Assembly: GCA_949987705.1 (NCBI GenBank)
Contig: OX465284.1
Coordinates: forward strand, 108,297,163 to 108,361,162
Direction: 5' to 3'
DNA: 64,000 nt
Source: Thereva unica
Taxonomy: Eukaryota; Arthropoda; Insecta; Diptera; Therevidae
Shown: one piece after another, positions 33,918-45,110 of the stretch
How positions within the stretch are numbered: position 1 is the first letter of the stretch
Layout of the letters: every line of letters begins with the position of its first letter
Program-made: the position numbers and the translations under genes
Notes under the pieces: generated by a model
What the model was told of the DNA's origin: nothing
The model's input: only the letters and a program-made list of their open reading frames with translations
Databases searched by the model: none

Positions 33918-35176
33918 CAGTGGTGTTGTCGAGCCGGAACGCTCCGGAACGTCGTTCCGGTACTTCCTTTTTGGACCGGAACGCGTTCCGGAACTAAAGA
34001 TGATTTCTGATAACGGGAATTGGCTGACGTATTGAAAAAAAATTAAAAAGAATTGCTGATTTTTTTTTTTCTAATTTTTGACGAATTTTTATATGTATTA
34101 TCATAGACAAATAAAAGGAAAGATGTTCCATTTCAAATAAGAAAAGTGTGCACTTTCCTGATGAAAGAGCTTTCCTATTGCTGAGAGAGCTGCACTATTA
34201 ATTAAGAATATCCATTAATAACCATAAAGTATAATTTCCACTTCATATTTTTAAATTTGTTACTCTTGAAATCTTGCAAAACGCAATAATTTTCTTTACG
34301 AAGATTAAACATTTCCCAATCTGAAAAATAAAAACATATTGCGGAAATGTTTTTTGTAAATCAAAACGAAATCAAAATTCGCACAAAACAAACGATTTTA
34401 CTTACTTTTGCAAAGTAGTAAAAACCGAAAAGTCTGACCTGAAAAAACAAAATTGTAACTGCCTCCAAATGTGCAATTTATTTTTGTCATTCAAACAAAA
34501 ATCAAACAGCTGTTTTCTAATTCAAATAGATTCCCGCCCACAATTTTATCCCCTTAATAAAATTTTCCTAGAAAAAAATATAAACATTCTTATATTATGT
34601 ACGTATGCCGATATTTCATAAATAAGAAAACCTGTAAAAAAAGCGCAAACGCAAACAACTCGACCATTCTCCCATGCTCCCATCCATCCCTAACATTTTT
34701 TCTTTTCATTTAGTTTCACTCTCTCCAAATATGAAACTTACTCAAGTCTCTTGACAGTGCCACCGAAAATAATGATTTAGCGGGGGCAGGTTTCGTTTGG
34801 AGGAAGCTTAAATGGAGGAAATAGGAAAGCTCTTTCATCAGGATAGTGCACACTTTTCTTATATGAAATGGAACATCTTTCCTTTTATTTGTCTATGGTA
34901 TTATTATAAACAAGGGTTTGAACCAAACCCGAACCGGAACAAAAACCGGAACGAACCGTGAATCGGAGTCCGGAACGTTTTTTTTCTGTATTGGTAGATG
35001 AAATTCCCATCTTTGTAGTTTTTACATTTCCCACCCATAGTGTAAGAATTTGAGTATGTATGTGAGTAAACTTGGGACATGAGACCGCACAGAGCGGCCG
35101 CCTACCCAGGATCGGCCCTGTCTATATAATTATATATACGCGTTCCGGTAAAAGAAAAATTAGCACAACACCACTG
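33918..35176. mobile_element. Non-autonomous hAT element with 8-bp target duplication
   Basis: The ends are CAGTGGTGTTGT and its complement ACAACACCACTG, which fit the hAT terminal pattern (CAGnGGT-like). The 8-bp direct repeat ATGTCGAT sits exactly outside both ends (33910-33917 and 35177-35184). Subterminal sequence is rich in CCGGAACG/CGTTCCGG in both orientations, the kind of short repeated motif hAT transposases bind. No transposase frame is present. Most of the length (796 bp) is a second TIR element at 34102-34897; without it and its duplication the hAT is about 456 bp. Confidence 0.9.
34102..34897. mobile_element. 796 bp TIR element nested in the hAT
   Basis: The left end (CATAGACAAATAAAAGGAAA onward, to about 34178) pairs with the right end (about 34822-34897) over some 75 bp with only about two mismatches. 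A perfect 7-bp direct repeat GTATTAT flanks it (34095-34101 and 34898-34904). The interior is AT-rich with no long frame. It inserted after the surrounding hAT. Superfamily is uncertain; the duplication length fits neither TA nor TTAA elements. Confidence 0.85.
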
Positions 35177-35425
35177 ATGTCGATAGAGGGATTTCCACGT
35201 AGGTTCCTCATGAGTATCCCTCAATGGGCCAAACCCATCATCTGCCCGACCGATTTGGAAAGCTGTTTACCCTTAAGCTTTAGTTTTTATTGCTGCCTTG
35301 TTAACTTCTCAGTATAGGAAGTTATTGTAATCGGTCCGAAAATCGAAATCGAAATTTTTGACGTATTTTCATCTTTCAAGGTCCCAAGAGCATTTTAAGA
35401 AAAAAATTGGGAGGAAGTATGTTTT

Positions 35426-35454
35426 TGTGTGTGTGTGTGTGCGTACGTATGTGG
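35426..35454. repeat. TG microsatellite
   Basis: About nine TG units followed by GCGTACGTATGTGG, directly upstream of the 146-bp tandem array. Confidence 0.85.
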
Positions 35455-36030
35455 TCATTTTTTCCTGCACGATATCGCGCGAACCAAAAAAGATATCGAC
35501 TTCGTTGAGGTGTCGTTCGAAGCGTATTAACCGAAATATGATCTGAAAAGATTTTCATAAAATTCGGTCGAGCCGTTTTTTGTTTAAGCGGCGTAAGTGA
35601 TTTTTGTAACTGCACGATATCGCCCGAACCACGAAGGATATTGACTTACTTGAGGTGCCGTTCGAAGCGTATTAGCGACAATATAATCTGAAAAGATTTT
35701 TATAATATTCGGTCGAGCGGTTTTTTGGTTTAAATGACATAAGTGATTTTTGAACCTGCACGATATCGCGCGAACTATAAAAGATATCGACTTAGTTGAC
35801 GTGCCGTTCGAAGAGTATTAACCAAAATATGATCTGAAAAGATTTTCATAAAATTCGGTCGAACCGTTTTTGTTTGTTTAAACGACGTTTATGATTTTTG
35901 TACCTGCACGATACCGCGCGAACTAAAAACTATATCGACTTCATTGAGGTGCCGAAAAAAGAATATTAACGAAGAAAAGATCTGAAAAAAATTTCATAAT
36001 ATTCGGTCGGGCCTTTTTTGTTAAAATAGA
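35455..36030. repeat. Tandem array, four ~146-bp units
   Basis: The start CTGCACGATATCGC recurs at 35465, 35610, 35756 and 35904 (periods 145, 146, 148). Each unit continues with GAACC...GATATCGACTT, GAGGTGCCGTTCGAAG, GATCTGAAAAGATTTTCATA and ATTCGGTCGAGCCGTTTTTT. Divergence among units is moderate and the fourth is the most worn. It is a satellite-like block or the internal repeats of a transposon. Confidence 0.9.
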
Positions 36031-36784
36031 AAAACTTCGGCTAATTGTCAGAAAGACCTTAAATTGACAAGTTTTGCTAATAACTAATAAACTCGATGGA
36101 ATGAGACCGGTCCTAAACGAAGTGATCTTTTTTGGGTTCTGCACAGCGATAGCCTTCGAACAAAACATCACTGGTCAAAATCCGACAACCTTTCAAAATC
36201 GTGCAAAAGTTTCGTTGCCCTTTACAAACAGCGCGAGTTTTTCAAACCTTGGATTAGCACTTTTTGACGGGGAATTGTTTTCTACGCGTGATACAGTTTC
36301 AGGAAATTGCGGTTCATCCCGGGATTTCCAGTAGTTACCGCAAAATTTGCTCTTTTTGGTCAAGTCTGACAAGTACTTAACAGTTACAGTTTTGCTAATA
36401 TCTCCGGAAAGCTTTGGACTTTCCAAATGAAGTCATTCGCTTCTCAGTATGTCAACGGCGCTTCAGCACGCTCCATACGAATTTGAACACCCGCTTTAGT
36501 GCAACGAACGGAATACGGAGGAAATGTTTGTTTGCTAACGTTCAGGAAAAACAAATTCTCTAGAAAAATCTTGTGGATTTACTACTATTATAGTTATTTG
36601 AACTAGCTTCTCTCGGGATTGCTTTGTCCTCAGTTCTGATACTAGCCAATTTTCCAATAGTGCCAAACGTATAACTATTTTGTAAGAAGTCAGTTTATTC
36701 CATCTTCGTTCATCATACTGGGAAGTTAATCGTGTGGACCGAAGGGGTCAAACCCATATTCCAACTAGTTTCATATTTTAGACA
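36031..36784. other. No gene recognised
   Basis: About 750 bp after the tandem array, possibly flanking sequence of the same element. Overlapping frames of 77-86 codons on opposite strands are without motifs. Confidence 0.4.
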
Positions 36785-36945
36785 ATCATGTCTGGTTCTC
36801 GTTTGATTACCGTGGTCAAGCAGCATTGGACGACATTAGTACTCAGTTGGAGGACCGCTTAGTAAAACGATAGTCGCGTTTAATAATATAAAGGTTTTGA
36901 CATTGCTTGGCAGTTATTACTCACATATCTAAGCCAAAATGCTCC
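36785..36945 (+). mobile_element. 5S rRNA-derived SINE-like sequence, copy B
   Basis: GGTTCTCGTTTGATTACC, GTCAAGCAGCATTGGAC and TTAGTACTCAGTTGGAGGAC then CGCTT follow arthropod 5S rRNA through the A-box, intermediate element and C-box. After the 5S part the tail (TTTAATAATATAAAGG, then CAGTTATTACTCACATATC) matches copy C at 55085, which no 5S gene would share. That makes a retroposed SINE more likely than an isolated 5S pseudogene. Confidence 0.75.
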
Positions 36946-37104
36946 AATTTTTAGCCTGTTTTTTAGATTAGCCCCAGTACTTAGTACTTAGTTTTCTGTT
37001 TAGCCTCCCGCCCTCATATGTACATCTATTCCACAATTCGCGATTTTTTTAGATATTAGGTCCAAAAGTGGCACGGCCATTGGCTTGGCCTTTTATACTA
37101 CACG

Positions 37105-37360
37105 CCTTTACCTCATATTTGGGGGCCATACCGGTTGGAACAAGTTCAGCAGACTGCCTAGTGGCTTGCCGTTTATACTTGACTGTTCGTACTCTGTTCG
37201 CGCCTTAAGTTGCCATTTGTTTCCAAATATTATCTTGCATGAGTAGAGATCTATATAGGCGCTACTGACTCTTTCAGCAATATTCAGTTTCCAGCTTGGT
37301 TTACGGTCAAGTACAGTACAGTACAGGTAATTGACCGTCGAGGCCCATCCCATCATGATG
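37105..37360 (-). pseudogene. RNase H-class LINE RT fragment (R1/LOA-like)
   Basis: The minus frame contains VLDRKPSWKLNIAERVSSAY and then IDLYSCKIIFGNKWQLK, matching the post-YADD region of R1/LOA-type RTs (YLGVxLDxKLxWKxNI and CKKxxGKxWGL). The first Gly of YLG is replaced. The fragment is short and loses similarity after about residue 53. Confidence 0.8.
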
Positions 37361-37364
37361 CCAT

Positions 37365-40215
37365 TCTAGTGTTAGAACAAAATTCAGACCATTTCGAGAT
37401 TGGTCAGGAACACCAGTGTTTTGCAACTCACTCAATCCATCAGGGTAAGATGACCCGAGGATGGTCCCTGTTGTAGATCTTCAACTTTGGTGCTTATTTA
37501 TAAATCCATAGGCCGCTATGAATTCCTTTTTAAAAAGAGTGCTCCAGGAGAAACCAAATGACAGATCAGGTTCGGATCCCGATGGAAGATCTGAATGAGT
37601 AAGAAAGTATGGCACTGATCTGAAAACTCTTTCGAATTGTAACTCCTAGCAACAACCCAGCAAAATTTCTCATATATCCTTAACACCTTCACTAAACGAG
37701 TATTCAGTTCCAAAAAAATAAAATATTCTTCTTTTAAAAAATGTCTATCAATCAACTTCTTGACTCCCGTGGCTCCATTTCAAGGTTTAATCTCCCAACT
37801 CGTATCATTATACCAAAATAGAATCCTACACAGCTTCTACCTGTATATATCTCTCCTATTACCAACGAAGGATAAACTCCCCAAAATCATTTAATAATAC
37901 CCACAAGGATTTCCGCTTGACATGAACGAAAATTTTCTGAACCAGAAATTCGTGGAAGCCGCTGAATTGTTGAAATTAAATTTTCCCTCTCTCCTTCAAT
38001 TTTTCATTGTCGTTTTGTGAATCCTTTTCAATAAGAATTTCTATGGAAAAGAATTTAATTTTGATCTTTTTCATTCCTTTTTATATTTGTTGCAAATCTA
38101 ATAAAAAAAAAGAAGATTTTCACAAATATACAAATTACAAATGTTTTTTTCTGATATCACAAAAAAAGGGAAAACTACAATTTTTATTACCACTCGTGAA
38201 CCACCATTAGGACTGGGGCATCACACTTCAATAAACCCCAAAATAAACGGAAATCTCCTATCAAAACTATCCATAAACAAACCCCAACCCTTGTACTATT
38301 ATATGACCCCACACCCAGAAAAAGTTGCTCAATTTAGGTTCTAACCCTTTTTTTTGTGTTTCGATGCTAACTTTTTAACGAAGGCGAAAAAAACTTGTGC
38401 TTTCTGCTGTCCGCCACTATATTTTCCCCGATGGAATCTCGTTTGGAATTCAAGAAGAATCCGAACATTGATAACATTTCCCCGGGAGCCTTCAAAAATT
38501 ACGATATAAATCGGGTTAGCGAACTCGCCGAGGCCAAACCAAACACCACGAAACCAGGCCGACCTAGTCGGGCTGAAACTGCCACCTAGTTGGGTCCTAT
38601 TGTGTATCCCTTTATCCTTTATTATTTGACCCTCTCTCCACGGTGGGAGTACGTATGTCTGTATGTGCCTAGAATCTTGAAAGTCCTTTTCGGTACATCT
38701 CGGATATTTCGGAATGTTGAAAACTTTATGCAGAGAGTGCTGAAACCTGTTAAGATATGCCGGAGCCACGTTAAAGGGAGTGTAGTGTAAAATATATGAG
38801 GTGGTGGGTATAGAGATGGTCTCCTGAGCCTAGTCCACAAGATATTCCGAAGAAAAGGAGCAACCCTCATACCCTAAACCCCACTCCGGCACTTGTATGT
38901 ATCTCGTTCGGGCGTTCAGAATGCCTGAAACATTCCGAATACCAAATTTTGCCAAATCTCCCCGAAAAGCTTAATAGGCAATACATACCAAACGAAAAGC
39001 TCAATAAAAGCTTATATCCGTGTGTGTGTGTGCAGGCACGACAGTTAGCTTTATCAAGAAGGTTGTATCCTTCAGCTGCTACCTTATACACCACCCCCAC
39101 CCTTTTATGGCAATCTGAGTTCCTTGTCCCTTGTCTTTGCCTATGCGTTCCCTAGGCTAGACTCTCGAGAAATCCATTCCTGGAACGTTGCCATGGTGGC
39201 GGCATTTTTTCCAGCATTCTCTCCTATTTATTTTTTTTTCGTTGGTGCGCCCCACCAACCAGACCACCTCCTGGCATCACGTTTCTACACGTACTGAACA
39301 CAAACATCAGGACACAAATATCAATGTTAATATCAGAGCCCCAGGAAGAAGGAAAAGTGAATACAAATGGCCCTATTCAGAGTCCTTCCATTCATATAAA
39401 TTTACAGTCGAGGGCAAAAATATTGGATACCCACTAAAAAAGAAAATTTATTGAGCGATCATTTTAGTTTAAAAAAAAAAACCTTAAATAAAACCCCGAC
39501 AAAACCCTTGGTAAACAATTTTTCCTAAATGGTTTCGCTTTACAAACTGCACAAAAAAAAATTTGTAATAAACCTCGACCCTCTGGCAGAAGAAGATTTA
39601 ACAAGAATCAAGTTACCAGGTGGAGAATTTTCTAATCCTCTTATGGAAGGTACATACTCTATACCTACCAAAGGAGGAGAAGGAGACGAAAAAACTAAGA
39701 TCCTGAAAATACCTTAATGTAAACCTGTTTGGCAAGAAAGGATTACTTCTGGAATGTTAAGCGAAGAGTACTTTGTCTGTTAGAATAATTGAAAAGGGAG
39801 CGGAAAGGATCTGGAGAGATTGTAGACGTTTTCTGTTCGGTGCATTAATTTTATTCGCATTGATTGATAAAAATATAGACGTTAAAGGAGTTTTAGCTTG
39901 TTGACAAGGATGTTTTGGAGCAGTTAATTGAATTTGTAGGAGTTCCAAGAAGTTTGATTTATAATTAGATGTTCTGGGAAAAGGTATTTGTAGCGAAAAA
40001 TTTGAGATTTGTACCAATTTTAACTGTTCATCCGTAAAATCCTCTACGTCTGAGCTGTATACCAAAAAAAATTAGTTGGAGTTAATCGAATTACATACAT
40101 ATGTATCTATCTAGGAGATTCTTTTTGCTTATTTAGACCAAAAAGAAACATACACCAGCAAAACACAAAAAAATTACTATTGGACCATCTGCCGTCCAAT
40201 CTTAAAAGATTTGAA
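37365..40215. other. No gene recognised
   Basis: A 142-codon minus frame at 38341-38769 and a 102-codon minus frame at 39757-40065 have no motif I recognise. The latter, and a 62-codon plus frame at 39529-39717, sit just upstream of an R1-like RT and could be worn gag-like sequence, but nothing shows it. A TG microsatellite lies at about 39018-39032. Confidence 0.4.
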
Positions 40216-40219
40216 TCAC

Positions 40220-40655
40220 ACGGTTGACAACGACATGAGTTCAGAGAATGGTTCAAGTTGTTACAGGAAAGGCTCTACAAGAACCATCTGCGCAAATTGA
40301 AGAAAGAGCTATCCAAGCAGTTAAAAGCAGTCTGTCTGTAGGAGTGGCTCAACTCGCTGGTAACAGACAGAGAAAATTTCCTGTGCCATAGATAATTTCT
40401 CACCCTATAAATCAGCTGGATCTGATGGTATCTTCCCCAACATGCTACAGGAAACCAAAGACCAAAGGAGTAACTCTCCTCTAGACGCCTAGATAGTGAA
40501 GCTATTTAAAACCATCCTTCTTCATGGCCATATTCCACTAATATGGAGGAAAGTGAAGGTGGTCTTTATACCGTAAAACTGGAGGAAAAGAGGACATAAC
40601 ACAGCTACAGATTTGAGACCGATAAATCTGCTCTCTTTTCAGCTGAAAACCCCTT
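40220..40655 (+). pseudogene. R1/LOA-like LINE RT, N-terminal part
   Basis: After a degenerate linker the frame shows FSPYKSAGSDGIFPNMLQET at about 40397-40455 (KSPGPDGI motif), then VKLFKTILLHGHIPLIWRKV, then KVVFIP with a stop in place of the usual Lys, then DLRPINLLSFQLK at about 40613-40652 (RPISLTSFxLK motif). Order and spacing are right for RT blocks 0-2a. Stops at several points make it non-functional; the downstream catalytic blocks are missing. Confidence 0.88.
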
Positions 40656-40954
40656 AAACCGGAGTTAAGGAAAGTCTACGGCTTCCAAAAGATCCAACTG
40701 AAGGTCTATATAACAGACATGGAAGCCTTAGTTAACCGAGTGGCCTGCACTAAAGCCTCAGGTGAAGAAGCCGAAAACAAGAAAACCGATGGTGAAAGCG
40801 CAACTCGGAGCGAAGTTGACGCATCGACAATGTGTCTATTGATAGAGGTGGACATGCGTTTACGATCGAACAAACAAGATCTGGCATGAGGTTGTCTTAT
40901 ATTGCCGAAGGCGTCAAGCAGGAAATATATACAAGCGCGCTTGCCGTGCGGGTG

Positions 40955-41075
40955 GTGACAGATTGTATAGAAGCATGTGTATTCAAATGCGATCAAACAA
41001 ATTTTGTTGCCTGAATACATCCCACGCAACGCCAAAGTTGGTCTACTTTCAACCTTTTCCGCGATGTTGTAGTGG
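40955..41075. repeat. Dispersed repeat, copy 1 (partner 49155-49275)
   Basis: GTGTATTCAAATGCGA, then CCACGCAACGCCAAAG/CCACGCAAAGGTCGGG and CTACTTTCAACCTTTTC are shared with 49155-49275 in the same order and spacing. The minus strand of both reads AFEYTxFYxIC, so the family may once have been coding on that strand. Confidence 0.65.
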
Positions 41076-41490
41076 GTAGTAGAACAGAGTCCAGAGGAAC
41101 ACCGGCTGAGATGGTCATTTAATACTACCTGGATGTCGGGCCAGAAAGAAAGCTCTCAATCTAGTTCTACAATAGCTTGGAGTTTGGTCAACAAAGCAGG
41201 GTGGCAAGGCATAGTCAGTCAAAATTTCTGTAGTTATGTAGAGCAACCTGACCAGACTCACCAAAACGATGGAGGTGGTCTGTTAAACTCAAATCTGTGA
41301 CTTCTCTTACATTTACCCCCTGTCATTGCTGTCTTATGGTTTTTAGACGAAAATTGGTTCACTCCCATGCGATTTTTGCGCATTTTTAAAGGAGCTGCGT
41401 TACTGAAAACATTTCGACCCATTGTCGATTTATATCTTGTAAATCCAGCTGAAACACGATTCATACTGAAATTTTTTTCATTTTTCATAA
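41076..41490. other. Gap, no gene recognised
   Basis: About 415 bp with one 76-codon minus frame (41258-41488) without motif. Confidence 0.4.
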
Positions 41491-42075
41491 TTTTTTTGTC
41501 GGTGACGGTGAACTAAATGAAATTTCAATCGTCGCGGTGAAAAGTAGTCCTTGTAGTTTTTTGGCTCATTTTCTGCATATACCTGATATCTGCTGGTTGA
41601 TTTTAGATATGTAAGCCTTTGTTTTTGTTGTTATGATAGTAATTATTGTCGGTGTCGTCCAAAATTGGCGGTGAGTACTCCCTCCGACAGTTTTCTCGTA
41701 ACTCCAACTGGGACCCCAAAGTTCATAAAGAAGCCGACACCGACAAAAACAAAAAAAAAAAATTTTGTCGGTGACGGTGAACTAAATGAAATTTCAATCG
41801 TGGTAGTGAAACACTGCCTTCTAGCTTTTTTGGCTTATTTTCTGCAGTACATGCCTTCAACTTATCGATTTTGGATAGTAATGATCTTTTTCGGTTATGT
41901 GTTGTTATGTTTTTGTTGCTTAGACTGTAATAAATGTCGGTGGTGGCCAAAATCGACTGTGAATGTTCTCTCCGACAGTTTTATTGTAACTCCAATGGGG
42001 ACCTCAAGGTTTATAATAAAGTCGACACCGACAATTTCATAATTTTTTTTTGTCGGTGACGGTGAACTAATTCAA
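41491..42075. repeat. Two tandem ~270-285 bp units plus a partial third
   Basis: TTTTGTCGGTGACGGTGAAC starts units at about 41499, 41767 and 42052. The units share ATGAAATTTCAATCGT, TTTTGGCT.ATTTTCTGCA, CTCCGACAGTTTT and end with GTCGACACCGACAA or GCCGACACCGACAA. That end is the complement of the unit start, so each unit looks like a TIR element (TTGTCGGTG/CACCGACAA) and the block like a head-to-tail dimer. The 125-codon frame at 41665-42042 is a translation of the repeat. Confidence 0.8.
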
Positions 42076-42429
42076 ATTTTGTAAAGAGCTACTGACAATA
42101 TCATGATGAAGAGAGTATTTCTTAAGCAGCCTTATCGATGGAACTAAGTCAACATTTTCATAAGTCCAAAATTGATTATACTCTTGAAAAATGACTAATG
42201 AACCCAGCACCCTTACTGCTGAGACTGAATAATGACTGTTACAACTTACTTTTGACCTATTTGTAATATTCTAATTACAAAAAAGCTGTTAAGACGTTTG
42301 TAGAAAAAAAATCAGAACCCTCCTCCCCTCGCCCCACCACCTACCAACCACCAAGCGTAAATTAACTTTGATTGAGAACAGAAACGCAAGACTTCCTACT
42401 TCTTGCACCTCTCCAAACACAAACCGAAA
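42076..42429. other. AT-rich spacer, no gene recognised
   Basis: About 350 bp between the tandem repeat and the candidate gene start; it includes a pyrimidine/C-rich patch near 42315-42350. Confidence 0.4.
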
Positions 42430-42908
42430 ATCTCCCAAAAAAAAAACACATAACCGTTTCTCATTCTGCCACCGCCAGAGAAAACCACCCTTCAACATCG
42501 CTGAACTGTAATTGGGGAAATAGCGGCAGTGTAGCTAATGGTTTTGTAATTACCTCCAGTCACCTGACCCTAATAACGATTCCAGATGAACTCCGCTCCG
42601 CGGTCGCGGTGCCAAAGCTAAGTGAACTTTTCGTGTTACGTAATCCATTAATAACAAATGTTTTTCGCTGTATTTCATTTACAATTTGTGCATTTGTAAT
42701 TGTAAACGTGTGCTAATAATGGCGGGCAAAAAGTGATTTTGTGTAAAATTTACGATTAGCAAAACGTCAACGAATTTGCGCTGGGAGTTTGGTTCTTTTG
42801 TCGTTGTTGGTGCGGAGATTCAATTCATCAGATTCGGATACACGCAATTAAACCCGATGAAATTGATACAGAATCACACACACATACATCAAGAAAGAGA
42901 AGATAAAT
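42430..42908 (+). other. Possible 5' UTR and promoter of a host gene
   Basis: This stretch is free of repeats, more balanced in composition than its surroundings, and ends in a CA-rich leader (ACACACACATACATC) before a favourable start context. GATTCAATTCATCAGATTCGG near 42816 could hold an initiator. There is no convincing TATA box. The assignment rests only on the exon candidate that follows. Confidence 0.3.
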
Positions 42909-43124
42909 ATGAGCCTCTACCCAGGTGAGTTATGATTATGACGTCAATTTATTTTATTTTTCATTATTTCTTCAGGTAATGGGCCTCGGCCGAGGGTATC
43001 AATTCATTCGCCAGGAAAAAACCAAAGTCGAAACGAGGCAGGAGACGAGGAAAAATACTCCTCATATCCCCGGGAAATTTTTTCGGAAAATCAAATATCG
43101 GACATGAGGGTCGACTTTTCATAA
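42909..43124 (+). CDS. Candidate first coding exon(s) with a 51-bp intron
   Basis: An ATG at 42909 (context GATAAATATG) opens ATGAGCCTCTACCCAG and runs directly into a textbook 5' splice site, CAG/GTGAGT (42924/42925). A 51-bp AT-rich stretch ends in TTTATTTTTCATTATTTCTTCAG (in parts: TTTCATTATTTCTTCAG at 42959-42975), a good 3' splice site. Splicing there keeps the frame open for 54 codons, stopping with TAA at 43122-43124. Alternatively exon 1 splices to a distant exon outside the window. The first five residues, MSLYP, equal the start of the PDZ scaffold protein syntenin, but five residues cannot identify a gene and exon 2 shows no syntenin similarity. No other host exon is visible nearby. 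Confidence 0.35.
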
Positions 43125-43129
43125 TAAAT

Positions 43130-44085
43130 CTCCCCTTCTGCCAGTAGGTCCAACCCTCTTGCTGGAGAGCGGAAATGGAGCTGGATCGAGGGTGGACGGA
43201 AGGAGGAATCTCGGTAGTAGTATCCTCAGGGTCGTATTTGCGCCAGGATTTCACAATCGTTAGGCATTCTTCTTCTATCTTTAATACCCGGCCATAAACG
43301 CAGGAAATTGATGTCTAAGAACTGTGGAAATCGCTAGTAAAAAGACAAGAAAGACAAGGGACAGGCAACGTCACGAGATAAACACGTTAATGCTGAGATA
43401 TGGATGGTGGGGATTGCTACATAAATTCAAACAGGGGATGCCAACGCTGCTGTCCGGAGCTAAATGGTGGGACTTTTGGCCTCCCCCACTGGTTGCTGGG
43501 ATCCCCCCCCTCTGGGCAATGTTCTTTAGCTTCTGGAGAATACCTTTACGGATATCACGTTCTCGGGGCTATTAATCCCCGTAGATTCCTACTTAGGGCC
43601 CCATTGATAAATTTTCCAGCAGTTGTAGTTATTTTAAGTGGAATCGCTAGATCGTAGGGAGAGAGGCGCTGAAGCTTTTGGGTAACACGGATGCTGTTTC
43701 TGATGTTGTTGTTGTTCTTCCTGGCTTTGCTGTTGGACACATTATTAAGGCTGTTGCTGAAATATGGCACATTGTTGGGGATTTGTGCTGTTTTCAACTT
43801 TAGTCATTAAAGATGGAAGTTTATTTTACGGCTTAACTTACTCGGAATTGCTATGTTGTTATGTGAAAATTTCAAAGTTATTTACTATGATGGGATACTT
43901 GAGTGTGTTACTTCATAGCACATACTTAACACAAACTGAAATCGTGTGCTATCTGGCAGTACATTATTTTCTATCAAAATCTAAAAATAGACTAAGTTGA
44001 AAGTTTTTCGATTTTTTTTCTTATTTATAAAAAGATATTTTTACAACTCCCCCCAACAAAAATTCTGTACCAAAAATTCACTACC
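43130..44085. other. No gene recognised
   Basis: Overlapping plus frames at 43324-43575 and 43400-43657 (83 and 85 codons) lack motifs. Possible intron of the gene proposed at 42909 if that gene is real. Confidence 0.35.
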
Positions 44086-44089
44086 ATTA

Positions 44090-44270
44090 ATAAAAGCTCA
44101 CATTTTTCTTTCATATTTAAATTTTGACTGACGTCATAAATGCTTTCTTTAAATCCAAAGTTTTGGTGTCTATGAAAAAGTTCAAAGCTTTAACAAAAGC
44201 TTTTAATCCAACGTGTGACGTCACAAAAGCTCTGAAATTATTACAAAAAGCTCTACGGTATTGTGTGAGA
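44090..44270. repeat. TGACGTCA/AAAGCTC repeat, worn copy
   Basis: TGACGTCATAAATGCTTTC, GTGACGTCACAAAAGCTCTG and several AAAAGCTT words relate this block to the 35-bp repeats at 50300 and 59565. It is the most diverged of the three and has no regular period. Confidence 0.5.
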
Positions 44271-44984
44271 GTTTTTCTTATTTTTTTCGATTACTAATTG
44301 TTAATTTGGGTTTGAATTTGTATTTTGACATGCAAGATTATCTAAGCGGATTTTTTTACCAGCGAGTAGTTTCGTTGAACTGACGTTTTTCTTATGACTG
44401 CTTACAAGGCCAGGTTGAATAGAATAAGCACCAGTCAATCACTATGTTTGAGCCCTTAATTAACTTGGAAGGCATTGAGTATAAGAGTGTTTTGAAATCT
44501 CTTACTCGTGCACTAGTGACGAGATGGGTTAATTGCTCTCAGGCGTACAAGTTTACCTGGCACACCTAATTCGAGGATCTGAAGTAGCTTCTTTCTCTGG
44601 ATGGAGTCGTAAGTCTGCTGAAGTCCACAGGCATTTGGTATATATTAAAACTCCTCTCCCAGCATTTTTTAAGGAGTTATTTTAGTGTGAAAAGTTGGTC
44701 GGGAGTTGAAATTGGTATTCACTTAGTAAAATTTCTGAGGTAAGTTCCAACTTGGTTTTTATGGAGGCTGTGAATAGCCGGGTTCTTTTCATTTTGCTTC
44801 GATCACAGCGGGCTCTAATATAAAGCTGCCATTATTATCCTTGCATAGGGTTGTCCATGGTTTGAAGTCCCTACTGATTGTTTTGATTTGGTGGTAGGCT
44901 TCACTCATAGTATTGTTCTGGAAGTTTTCACGTCTTGATAGCTTAGGGAAATTTGATTCTCAATTCCTAGAATTTTGTGTTATT

Positions 44985-45110
44985 TTTTTATTATCCTTGA
45001 AAATATAACAAACTTTCTTACAGGAAACATACGTCGTTACTATCAGAGGTAATAAAGGGGTAATAAAATAAAATATGACAAAAATCCAATTAAAAGGCGT
45101 GTCAAGGGGC
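44985..45110 (+). repeat. GGGGTAATAAA repeat family, copy 2
   Basis: ATCCTTGAAAATATAACAAA, TTTCTTACAGGAAACATA and CAGAGGTAATAAAGGGG then TAATAAA correspond one by one to the block at 46020-46165. Here only two 11-bp units are present. Confidence 0.7.

Noticed and set aside
38341..38769. 142-codon minus-strand frame
   Set aside because: No recognisable motif; flanked by unrelated AT-rich sequence and overlapped by plus frames.
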